Assembly: GCF_014898055.3 (NCBI RefSeq)
Contig: NW_023601433.1
Coordinates: 83,523,106-83,587,105, forward strand
Direction: 5' to 3'
Origin: Talpa occidentalis
Taxonomy: Eukaryota > Chordata > Mammalia > Eulipotyphla > Talpidae
Length of the DNA: 64,000 nucleotides
This document shows positions 47,801 to 59,800 of the stretch, piece by piece. The translations under genes were made by a program, and so were the position numbers. Position 1 is the first letter of the stretch; every line of letters begins with the position of its first letter. The notes beneath the pieces were generated by a model that made no database searches, was not told where the DNA came from, and saw only the letters and a list, made by a program, of their open reading frames with translations.

Positions 47801-50800
47801 TGCTTTGGCCTGAGTTCGATCCCCAGCCAGGGAGCTGACCCAAATGGCACAGCAGACCTCTCCTGCCTCGCCTGCTGCTCCCCTCAGCAGTGTATTTCAG
47901 TAGATCCTCCTGTTCTGTTCCCCACTCTGTCTCTGGTGAATCCTCTTCCCCCTGCATCTCTGGCCTGTACCCCAGTTCTACGCAAAAATAAAAAAAGACC
48001 ATAATTAAAAGAAAAAAGTAGAAACATCGTTAAGAAAATTGGGGACTGTCTACAGTAGGACATTTACGTTAATATGTTTCAGGGACAAATATTCTTGCTT
48101 AATGAGAAGTGAAATGAGATAAACTTAACCCCAATATGTATAACAAAGCACTTAGGATGAAAAGATGCGACACTGCCTTAAATGGCTGGTGGTGATGTCA
48201 CAGTTTTACACTTTTCCTTACATCCTTCATTTTTTAATCCAATTATAAAATAAAATCCCCCTTCTACCCCAAGGTAGTTTTATTTTATGCAGAAGGGGAG
48301 GAAGGAGTGAAACAAAGGAGGATGAAGCACTTCTTGGTGACCTTCCTGAATACAGAACTTGACCTTGTGCTGTTGTCCTTGTATTACTGGATTGATGAAG
48401 AGGAAAAAACCTTTGCTTTTCCTTGTAGAAAAATGTTACAGAATTCCTGGCCCCCCTGAAACCAGTGGCTATTCGAATAGTGAGAAATGCTCATGGCAAC
48501 AAAACAGGTGGGACCTGGGCATATCTGGGCAGGTTGGAGGGGCAGATGGGAAACTGGGCAGGACGGGGCAGGGGCAGCTGAGTTAGGGAGCAGGGTCACC
48601 TCCCTGCCGCATGCGTCTCCTCCAGAGCAGGCTCCGGGGTTGGGGGTGGAGACCTATATATGATGGATAAAGCAGCCAGCCGCTGTGTCTGATCACCCCC
48701 TGCAGAGGGAAATTGGATGGGGGAGCTGGTGGAGGGGTGAGAGGGAGTCTGTATCTTGGAGATTTGGCAAAAATGTGATTGTTTTCCCCCCAGTTTCTGC
48801 TCAGATTGCCCCAAACAGCGGGCATGGTGTGGGTGTTGACAGGGCCTACAGATTGTCCTTTGTCCTTGTGCTTTCTTAGGGTACATCTTTGTGGATTTCG
48901 GCAGCGAAGAGGAAGTGAAGAAAGCTCTGAAGTGCAACAGAGAGTACATGGGTGAGGGCCGGGCTGGGGCTGGGGTGCTCTGTGGGTGCAGGCTTCAGCC
49001 ACTCATTCATTAGCTTCATAAATGTTTGTTGAGGGTCAGCTATGTGCCAGGCACTGTCCTAGGCACTGGGTTGAAACTGAACTCGCAGGGTGAGTGAGGA
49101 TCTGAAAGGGCTTTCTGGTCCGGCCAGGGCCTGGTGTCGGGCCAACAGCCACTGTGGCCATGGAAGAAGCAAGGAGAGGCTGGAAAGTCCTGGCCTCCGT
49201 GGGAGCCCTGACCACTCTCCTCTCAGGTCGCCGCTACATCGAGGTGTTCAGGGAAAAGAGCACCCCCGTCACCAAGGGACCCCTAAGGAGCAGCGCCAAA
49301 GCCTGGCAAGGACGGACGCTTGCGGAGAACGAAGAGGAGGAGGACCTGGCTGACTCTGGGAGGCTCTTTGTGCGAAACCTGCCTTACACTAGCTCCGAGG
49401 AGGACCTGCAGGAGCTCTTCTCCAAATACGGTAGGGGTGTGACCCCCCCCTCACTGCATGCACCCCTCAGTCTGGGGTGAGACCTGCCGGCCTAGTTCAA
49501 GTCCCAGTTCGTCTCCCCTCAGCCTCACCCAAGGCGGTGACTTCAGCCCTCTCGATTCACTTTCCTGATCCATAAATTGGGGCTGGTGACCCCTGTCCTG
49601 CTCTGAAGCCTGGGGCATGACACATGGGGGCTAACGGGTGCCTAGCAAAGGTCCTCCAGGCTCTCACCTCAGAAGACACAGCCAAAGAGCTTTGGAAATC
49701 CTGTCCTGAGCTGTCCCGTGGCCTGTAGGTGTGAGCAGACAGTGCTCCTCGGGCCACGCCCTCTCCTGTCTAAACTGAGCCCTCCCCAAACTGAGCGCAC
49801 AAGTAGATTTGGTGGTGAGGGTCATTTGTACTGTCCTGGCTCTTGTTCTTGGAACAAGAACTTGAAGTCTGGAGCCCAGTGTGGTCATGCACAGCTGCAT
49901 TTGCTTGTGAGGTCACCGTAGTTGAGGGAAGGAAGTCAGGGTGAGGCCTTTAGAGTCTCCCTATTTCTATTTGGAGGCTGGCTATGAGGTGCAGAGGATG
50001 AGTACTTGGTGGGTGCCCGTATGGTAACAAGGAGCCCCTGAGGGGTCTCTGCATGGGGCAGACTATGTCACTTCCCAGCCTGCCTCCTGCATACCAGATT
50101 CTTCCACTTGGGCCGGGCCCTGGCTCCCCTCTCGCTGGCGCACAGGCCCTGGTCCCGGCCCACTGACACATCTTCCGTTCTTAGGTCCCCTGTCTGAGCT
50201 CCACTACCCCATCGACAGCCTGACCAAGAAACCCAAGGGCTTTGCCTTTGTTACCTTCATGTTCCCTGAACATGCTGTGAAGGCCTATGCGGAAGTGGAT
50301 GGGCAGGTGTTCCAGGTGAGTGCTCAGGAATGGGGTGCTGTGGAGCTCACGTGACTGAGAAAGGCTGAGAGTGTGTGTGTGTGTGTGTGTGTGTACATAC
50401 ATGTACATATGTGCCCATGTTTCAGGCCTAGGGAATCACACCCACTGGCCTGCCAGCTACCTCTTGTCAGGAGTGCCTGGAAGGTGCTCCCCAAGAGCAG
50501 GGGTCAGGTCTGTCTTGAGCACCCAGAGCAGGGCCTGGCACATAGTAGGCACTCAGCAAATATTTGCCAAATGAATCAAACCTGCCATCCTTCCAGAAAC
50601 ATGGCCACACTAACAACCGCAACAGACCACGAAAAATTCTTCGGCCAGTGTCGCCCTGTTCTGTGCTTGGTGCCGGTGCCCCAGGCTCCTCCTCTCCCTT
50701 GCTCTTGTTCATTCCTTCCTCCGTGATCTGTCACCCTGCCTCGTGGGGCCCAGGCTCTCCCTGGCACATGCGGGGACAGGAGGGGCCCAGGTGTTGGGGG

Positions 50801-53800
50801 GCAGGGGGTGCTGCCGGTATTCCTTCCAGGCTGATCACTGTCCCCTTGGGCAGGCGCCAAGTTGCATGGCCAGGCTCCCTTTCTGGGTGGAGGGTGACCA
50901 CGTGTTCATTCTACCCAGGGGCCCTCCTTTTCCCGGGGGTTTCAGCACTGGGTTCCCCCCACAGTATGGAGGCCGAGGTCCTGGGCAGGATGTAGACACG
51001 CCTGCCCGCTTCCTCTCTTTTCCCCCTCGCCCCCACCAGGGCAGGATGCTCCACGTGTTACCCTCCACCATCAAGAAGGAAGCCAGCGAAGATGCTGACG
51101 CACCTGGATCATCGTCCTACAAGAAGAAGAAAGAGTCTAAAGATAAAGCCAACAGCGCCAGGTCCTTACCCGCCCCCACCACCTAGGCCAGGCTCTGCTG
51201 CTCCCACCCAGCCCTCCCAGCTCCCTGGGGCTCTGACTCCTTGGGATGGATTTAACCTCCCGGCCCTAACCTTGCTAAGCCTCGTGACCTCATCTGCAAA
51301 CTGGGGGGAGTCACAGTGGTGTTTTACTTGAACCCGTTGTGGGATCAGATGGGTAATATTCCTTAAGTGATCAGACCCGGGCTAGACCAGTGTTTGGGTT
51401 GTTAATGTCGCCCTGTCCTCTTCAGGCCCTGGGTACTGGGAATCTGGCCCTCTGGGGAGGAGGTGGCTTTGCAGCTGAGAGAAGATTCCCCTCCTTCGCC
51501 CTCCCCCTGACCTCCCAGTTCTGCCTCTGCCTCTCAGCTCCCACAACTGGAACACCCTTTTCATGGGCCCGAACGCCGTGGCTGATGCCATCGCACAGAA
51601 GTACAGTGCCTCCAAGAGCCAAGTGTTTGACCATGTGAGTGACTGGGGGGCAGCAGAAAGGGGTCACCTGTGGGCCCCGGGGCCTCTTATAACAAGTTGT
51701 GGGCCCCAGGTGTGGAGTGGAGCCAGAGGGGAGGGCCTTGGTAACGCCCTCCACGCCGGCCATGAGTGGGAGGCCGTGCTCCTCCACAGCCCTGTAAAGG
51801 AAGGGCTCTTACTGTGCCCACTTTCCAGATAGAGAAACTGAGGCCCAGGGACATGGAGTAACTGGCCTGGTTCACATCTGGAAAGAGACAGAAGTGGGGT
51901 GGCACTAGGTTGGCCTGACTTCACTTCACACCCACCAGGGTCATCCCCTGCTCTTCCTCTCCAAGTCTGCCCTGTCCTCTGACTTCCCCACCACCCCAAC
52001 CGCCCCTCCAGAGCCCACACTTTCCTTCAGAATGAGTGAGCAGAGTGAACAGGGCCTCAGGCCTCTGAGCCTCGGGAAGCTAGGGCTGCTGAGGTGGGGG
52101 GTGAGGACGCCAGCGGGTCTGTCTCCATCTGGCCACTGCCTTGGGCTGTTGCGCTGGGAGGGCTGGTTCGTCATCTGCCCGCCAGCTGACTGGGCATCTT
52201 CCTTTGTCCCCTCCTGCAGGAGACCAGGGGCAGCGTGGCCGTGCGTGTGGCCCTGGGGGAGACCCAGCTCGTCCAAGAAGTCCGGCGCTTCCTCCTGGAC
52301 CATGGGGTCTGTCTGGATTCCTTCAGCCAGGTGGGTACCAGGGAGCCAGAGCCTGGAGAGCCAGGGTGGAGCTCCAGACCGGGTGACACAGGAGGGTTTG
52401 CGGTTGAGGATCTGGCTTTGCAAGGGCCATTAATGTCTCAATAGTTCACTCTAAAGAAAGAAGAAAACCATATGGGCCCAGACCAGGGACCTCATACAAG
52501 AGGGCTACCTTGTAACCCACCATTTTCCCTCAGGGGCCCTGAGCACCCTGTCCCCCTGCCTAGCACCTCCCTTGTCTGTGGGGGTTTAGACCTCTCCACC
52601 TAGCAGGAGCGGGAGCTCTTAGGCTTACAGAAACCTCATCTGGAGGCTTGGTCAGATCACTTCCAACCTCCCCTTTGGGCCCCTGTGCGGGAGTGGAGGG
52701 GCCAGGGTTTCACCAGAGTGCGCTCTGGAGCCCGAGGCCTTATCTGCTGCAAGGGGTCTCAGTCTCCTGGACGGCCCCATAGGAGCACCCACATGGTCTG
52801 CAGTCACCGACAGAGCCGTGCTGGTGTCAGGCCAGGACCCTTCCTGCTGTAGCCCCATGCTGTCCCTTCCTTGCCACAGGCAGCCGCAGAGCGAAGCCAG
52901 ACTGTGATTCTAGTGAAGAACCTCCCAGCCGGCACCCTGGCAGCTGAGCTCCAGGAGACCTTCGGACGTTTTGGCAGCCTGGGCCGTGTGCTGCTGCCTG
53001 AAGGTGGCATCACTGCCATTGTGGAGTTCCTGGAGCCCCTGGAGGCCCGCAAGGCCTTCCGACAGCTGGCCTACTCCAAGGTAGGGTTGCCCTGCTTTGT
53101 GGGGAGAGGATAAGGGAGCGGAGACCTGGCGTGGGGGAGGCGCTGGCTGAAAACGCTCGTCTGTCATGCTTGTGACTCCTTCCCACCCTGAGACCCTCAC
53201 AGACCACCCTCCAGGGAGCAGCCTGGGCTCCTTGCCAGGCTCTGCCTTTCCTAGGTTTTTCCTCGGCATTCCCTTCCCACGTTAACTTGAACGTTCTCCG
53301 CCATGCTTCTGCCATCTTGAATCCGTGGTGAGTTGAGTCAGTTCTGTACAGGCCTGCCTCTTGTTTCTCGGTAAAAAGAAGAAATAGGGTCTTTGCAGAC
53401 ACACAATCGTGTGCACGGCAGTGTGTTAGCGTCTCATGGCTGCTGTAACAAGCAGCCCCAGAGTCAGCGATGAAATAGCAGAAACATGGTGTCATGCAGT
53501 TCCCAGGTCTGGGGGTTGGAGGTCTGAGTCCAGGTGTTACGGGGCCGTGTTCTCCTCAAGGGCTTTAGGGGAGGGTCTTTCCTGACCTCTTCTGGCTTCT
53601 GGGGGCTCCAGGTGTCCATGGCTTGTGTCTGTGTCACTCCAGTCTGCCTCTGCCTTTCTGTTAGGACACTGTCATGGGATGAAGGATCCATCCGATAATC
53701 TAGTGTGGTCTCACCTCCAGATCCCGCCCTTACTAACATTTGCAAAGACCTTTTTTTCCAAATCTCATCACGTTCGTAGGTTTGGGGTTAGACCGTGGAG

Positions 53801-56800
53801 TCGGTTTTTGCTGGGTCTATCTTCAGCCCACCTCCCGCCCCATCTTGTCTCTCCGTCTGTGTAAGAGGTGTCTCTCCCACCCCTGTCTCTACAGTTTCAC
53901 CACATCCCCTTGTACCTGGAGTGGGCTCCAGTGGGCGTCTTCTCCAGCTCAGCCCCCCAGAAGAAAGAACCCCAAGACACCCCGGCAGATCCTGTGGAAA
54001 AGGACAGGGCAGAGCCAGAAGCAGGTACAGTGGATCTGAGCTCAGGGTGTCCTGGGGCGGCATGGCGGGGAGGGCTGGGAGTGCTGAATCATTTATCAGG
54101 TGTTTGGCTTGAAGTTTATATTCATCCTGAAGACCAGGGGGCCTCAGACTCTTGGGTTTTATGGACATGTAAATTGTCCTTAGAAACAGAGAGAATAAAA
54201 GTTACGGGTGCAGCATGAAGTGGTCAGCTTTCTAGTTTGTTAATTAAAGGAGCTAAAAACACAGTAGACTCTGTTAATAGATTCAGACAGAGCAAGTGCA
54301 AACACCCTGGTCCTCTCTCTCCAGCAGTGTGCCCCCCCCGCCACCCCGACCCCGAGAGACGTGGCAGGTGGCTGGCAGAGGAGGGTCCTTGGCACAGCGC
54401 CCCCTGTGTCCTGCAAAGGCAGCAAGAGGGAGGGAGAAGGGTGTGGCCCACTCTAGCTTCACACTTGGGCCCGGCACTGCTTTTGGGACTTCAGAGTTGT
54501 CCCGTGGGGCTGTTATGCAGACTTCACCTGCTGAGCATCCCGAGTGTCCCCTGTGTGGTATGACAACCTGAGCTCCCTCCACCCCCAGGGGGCAGGTGTA
54601 ACCCACAGTGGGAACCACTTAGTCTGGGGCCATGACCATGTCCCATCTAAAATCAAGGACTTTCAGGAAAATTCTGAAAGGCACCAAGGTGACCTTTTTT
54701 ACCCAGAGGTTAAGATTTTGCCCATTAGTTTATCTCCCCCGCCCCACATTGGGTTAGCAGCTTATTAAAATGAGGGTCAGGAAGTAAGTCTCCAGGCGCC
54801 TTCTCTGTTGTTTTCATCAAAGATGGGTGTGTGTTGTGGGGAGGGGGCGGTAAAGGTCTCAGAGTAGGGAACAGCTCTCCCCTGGAATAGGCCTCACTGT
54901 CCACACACCTCCCGGTGTCTGCATTTCTGCTTCACGTGGAGCAGTGAGGCCATCAGAACCTGCCCGGTGGATGCAGGGCATTTGGGAGCCATTGGTCTAG
55001 AAGCTTTGTTCTGTCAGGAAGGAAAATGCTTCTGTTTTCTTTCCTGAAAGCATCTGGTCATTGGCGCCCACCTCGCCAGCCCGCTCATGAGTTACTTTTG
55101 TCCATAGATAGGATCGGGGTGTCTTCTTCCAAACCTGTCTCTGCTTTCATCAGAAAGTTTTCTACCCCATAGTCTTGCTTTGCTCTTAACTAGCCATCAC
55201 CCCCAAATCATCAGCTGCCTTGGTTTTTACACCACCTGCTCAACTCAAACCTTTTTTTATTTTTGGGCCAAAGTGACAGCGATTTTTCAGGAGCGAGGGG
55301 CCCCGGACACGAGCCTGGAGGCGTTTCATCCTCTTTGGCGGGACCCAAGCTCCCTGGGTGGCTGCTCCTCAGGGCCTCGCTTGTTTTAGTCCTGGTGCCT
55401 CCTTTCCTGCGCTCGGTTCTTTTCTGTGACACTCGCTGTGAACGGCCTTCACTCCATTTCTTCCAATTGTTTTTTGTCAATCTCTGCTGGATAGTAAAGC
55501 GCGAGGGCAGAGTGAGGTGTGTTGCTCAGGGTTGAGTGCCAGGGCCCAGCGAGGCCCCAGACTAGGTCACCGGGTAAGCGTGTATTGAGGGGTGAGTGAG
55601 GGCAGAATGCCCGTTTCTGCCCCCTCTGTGCCCATGAGGGGCGGGCTGCCCATACTGTGTCCTTAGCCTCTGGCTTGGACAGGAGCTCAGTGACCTTGAG
55701 CGGTCCCTCCGCTGCCAGCCCAGCGTCAGAGTGTAACCAGGGATGGGACACCATCCGTCGTGGGGAAGGCCACGGCTCCCTTTGTGGGTGCTGATTTAAC
55801 CACCCATATCACCCTTAATTTTATTTCCAGTACTTTCCGCTTCCCAGGGGTGCATCACAGACAGCCTTGTTTCCTTAGTGTCCATCTGTCTGTCTGAGCC
55901 CCCCTGCAATGGGCATTCCACACAGAGGTGCTTGTTCACTGCTCAGCACCCAGAGCCTGCCAGGTTTTGGGGAGGAGCCCAGTAAGTGGGTTCGGGGTGG
56001 ATCTAAGGGCAAAGCAGCATTTGAACAAAACACTCTACTGAGCCCCTGGGGTCCCTTGGAAAGTCTGCTGGTGCTCCTGGGGGTCCCTAAGATTCAGTAA
56101 GCTCTGGTCCCTTTCGCCCTCCTCTTCCGAGGTCCAGTTTCCACCTCTGAAGTGGGCCTGATGACCCTTAAGTCTTTCATGTCCCTTGTTCTGTGCCAGA
56201 GCAGCTGCACACTGCGGTAACCGAGATGGGCTCAGGACCACCTCCTCCCTGAACCCCCGGTGCTGCTGGGAGCACGGGTGGGGGCCTGGGCACTGAAATA
56301 TTCTGGAACCCAAGGAGGAGAGGCTTGTCAGATATAAGGCATCTGAGTCTGAAGTTGGAGTGCTGCCCATTGTCCCCTGGCCCTGGTCTGTTCTGGTGTT
56401 GAGAGCATCGTGAACAGCCTGCCCTTCCCTGCTGACCCCAACTCTCAGGGCCCAAGGGGACTCACACAAAGGAGGCCTTAAGGAGGGGGCCAGCTGCAGG
56501 CGGGGTGGGGGTGGGTTTGGAGAGAAGTCCCTTACGTCTGCACTGATTTCCAGCCCTCTGCGCCCCACCTGGTCAGTGAATCCCCACCCAGCCCCTCTCC
56601 AGGGCCTCTGTTTGCCCTTTTTGCTCCTTTTCTTATACATGTCGCACAGAGAGCCTCCCTGGTCCCCAGGCCCTGTCTCCCCACTCAGCCCTACCCCCGC
56701 ACACTGCTCCCGAAGCTCCAGCTCCCACCCCCTTCTTGGGGACTCAGCGCCCCACAAGCCCTGGGTCTGCTCGGGCTCAGAGGAAGGCAGCAGGAGGAAT

Positions 56801-59800
56801 GGACCTAGCTTTTCCCTTCACCCCCCCTTTCTTTCTGCAGAGCCCTGTGCTCGCCGTACCAGTCTCCAGGGAGGGGGACAGTGTTTTTTATCTCCCCACA
56901 ACCAAGACCCTCACCTCCAGATAAAGGGCTCAGAGTGTGGGGAGGTCCTGAGAAGCTGCTTGCCACTGATAACAGCCTCGCGCCAGCCTCCGCGGAGCCG
57001 GGAGGGAGGGCGCCGCGGTAAATTCTGTGCCCGATTATAATGAAGCCGCATGCGGCGCTGCGTGACTGGATTTGATTGTGCTAACTACAGATGGCAGCAC
57101 AGCCGCCTGCCTCTCCAGCCCCTCCAGCCCACCTTGCTTTGCAGACCTCCCCCGCCCCACACCCCACCCCGCCCTGTTCCAGGTCTCACTTCTTCCCTCT
57201 CTCTGGTTCCCGGTGATTTTGTTGGCCAACCTCTGCTGGAGTCCCTCAGTACTGCATTCTTTCTAGTCTTCCCTTTCGTCTCCCCTCGTGGGGCCAGGAG
57301 CAGAAGTGTTTTTGAAAATGACCTTCAGTTTCCATGCCCTGGCTCTTGCCTGTCTCCACACTTTTCTGGACAGGGCGTGGGCCACAGCGGGGCCTGGCCA
57401 AGTCAGTTGGGAGCAGAAGCTCTTCGGGGGATGTGACCGGCGGGGACTGGTCCCACGGACTCAGAGGTGTGGCACTGGATGTCTTGAGAAGCTTGTGGGC
57501 GGGGATCTCCTTGCAGGGAGAGCTACAGGCTCCCCTTGCCGCCCTCCTTTGTCTCAGCTCTGGCCCCTAGATAAGGGACTTCTGGCACTTTCTCTGGATT
57601 TCCCATCAAGGCCTGGCTGGACAGTCTGGGCAGTAGAGGTGATGTTATTGACCCCCAGGCCAGGCCCTGCTCCGTCCAGCAGGCCTGTGTGTTAATTCTC
57701 AGAGCCATCGTATGGGTGGCACTGAAGCTTGTCCCCCTTTTTTAGATGGAAAGAAGGCAGCACAGAGGGGCTGAGTGAGCTGTGCAAGGTCAAGCCTCTG
57801 GAGGTGTGTGTGGATGTGACCCACTGTTGCCGGCTCCCAGTGCAGCTCGTAGCCGTAATGCTCAGCTCCTCTCCTACAAATCAGCACCTTCTGCTGGGCA
57901 CCAACTGGGTTCTGTACACTCACAGTTCTGGAGGGTCCACTCTGGACCTCAGGTGCTGGGGACACAATGGAGATTGAGTCCTGGTCCCCTTCTCAAGGAA
58001 CCCCCCCATCTAATGGAGGACACAGACAGAGAAATGAGCCCATAAGGTGATTTCTGAATAGGCCCAGGCTCTGAGGAGTGGCAGCCAACGAAGGTGATAG
58101 CCCGGTGGTGCCCCCCGGAGGGAGAGTGGACAGGGGCTCTAACGGGAGTATTTGAGCTGAGACCGTACGGGAAGAATCTGGGCCCTGGAGGGTGGGTGGT
58201 GCACAGAGGGGGCGAGCACAGCAAGTGCAAAGGCCCTGTGACAGAAATGGGTACGGCAGGCTTGGTGATCAGAACAGTGGCCAGCACAGCTGGAATGGCG
58301 GGGAGAGGGGCCAGGGACAGGTGCTGCGGGGGCGGTGAGGGGACTGCTCAGTCTCAGCCGGTGGTGCCTGGGGTGGGGAGGAGGTGGCTTGGACGGGGCT
58401 CAAGTGTGCGGGTACAGCCGCAGACACCTCCATGTCCAGAGCGCAGGGGGTATGTGTGTGTCCCACTCCTTTTGCAGGTAAGGGTGTGAGGCCACATGCT
58501 GGCCAGGGCGCTGACCTCCTTTGTGCTCATTTCTAGGCCATGTGCTATTCACCTCTGTGCTGCCTCCTGCCTGCAGTCTGGGGTCCCCACTCGTTTCTGC
58601 AACCCCCCTTTTTTCAGCAGATCTGAAGACGGGATGCCTTCGGTTCTTCTAGCACAGGGACGTGGAGCCCTGGGACAGGGAGATCGCTCCTGAGGACACA
58701 CAGGTTTAGGGCAATAAGGGACATTTCTGCTGTGGAGGAAGGCCAGGCCCTGGTAATCACATCTTTCATCTCCAGCCAGATAGATGTTCGTCCCAGCTTT
58801 GGGGGGTCAGAGGTGCAGACTGTTAGAAGTGGGAGGAGTCAATTGAGCTTCACACCCCGGCAGCTAGTGGATCCTGGGGGCCATCTCTGTCGCCTCTCAT
58901 TCTTGCTAGGCAGGGACCACCTGCTCTGGGCTGCCTACCCTCAACTCTGCCACAAACCCAAACCTCACCCCTTCCTGGGCAGCTGCCGCAAACAAGCTCA
59001 TTGAAGGGGATCCGCTCTGCTCAGGGGTTAGGGTAGCAGGCAGAGTGGGCTCTGACCATGCTCTCAGCTCCTGGGCCCTCTGAGCTGCTCACCCTATGAG
59101 GTTCGGATCCTGGAAAGACAAACTGGAAGCTGTCTGGGTCCTAGGCTCACAGGATAGACAAGGGGAAGGTCAGCGGTCAGCACCCAGCCCGTGAGGAGCA
59201 GCGCACAGAGGCAAAGGCTGGTTTATCAGTGGACCACCGCCTAGTTTGGGAACCACACACCCCTTACTTAGTCACCAAGATTTCAGACCTGTGGGTTTTC
59301 CCATAAAGAGCTGGATTTTCAGCTCCTCTGGAAAGATCTGAGCTTCCCAACACCTTGGTTTAACCTTCCCGTGTGGCCACCATCAGTTGGGGCCTAGGAC
59401 GAGCACCCTCCAGTCACCAGGACCCCCACGGTCTTTTCTCTACATGTGCTCTTAGCCTAGAGGCCAAGAATCAACCATGCTTTTCTCTATTTTATTTTAG
59501 TCCTCCACCAGCCTCAAGGTGCTGGGATTTAGGGTTCAGGTGCAGCCACCTCCAGGAATTTCCTTGGGCCTCTTGCTTTGTGGGCTATGCCTGAGGGAGG
59601 CCACTCAGCGAGCCTGCTCACCTTCCTCCTTCCGTCTCTGAAGCCAGGAGTGCCAGGGGGTGGCTGTGTCCTTCCCAGCTGAAGGTCATGGCTTTGATCT
59701 CCACTGAGGTCTGGGTCAGAACCTGGACTCTTAGCTCCTTTGCTTTGCTTCCCCATCATTAGCAACACTTCTTCCTCCCGGCTTGGCTTTGAAAGTTGGG

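Noticed and set aside
47757..47830. tRNA-like sequence with A and B boxes
   Set aside because: It is the head of a SINE; the anticodon arm is not tRNA-like and the SINE body and A tail follow.
56035..56757. 240-codon open frame, minus strand in intron 16
   Set aside because: No domain, no splice support; composition-driven.
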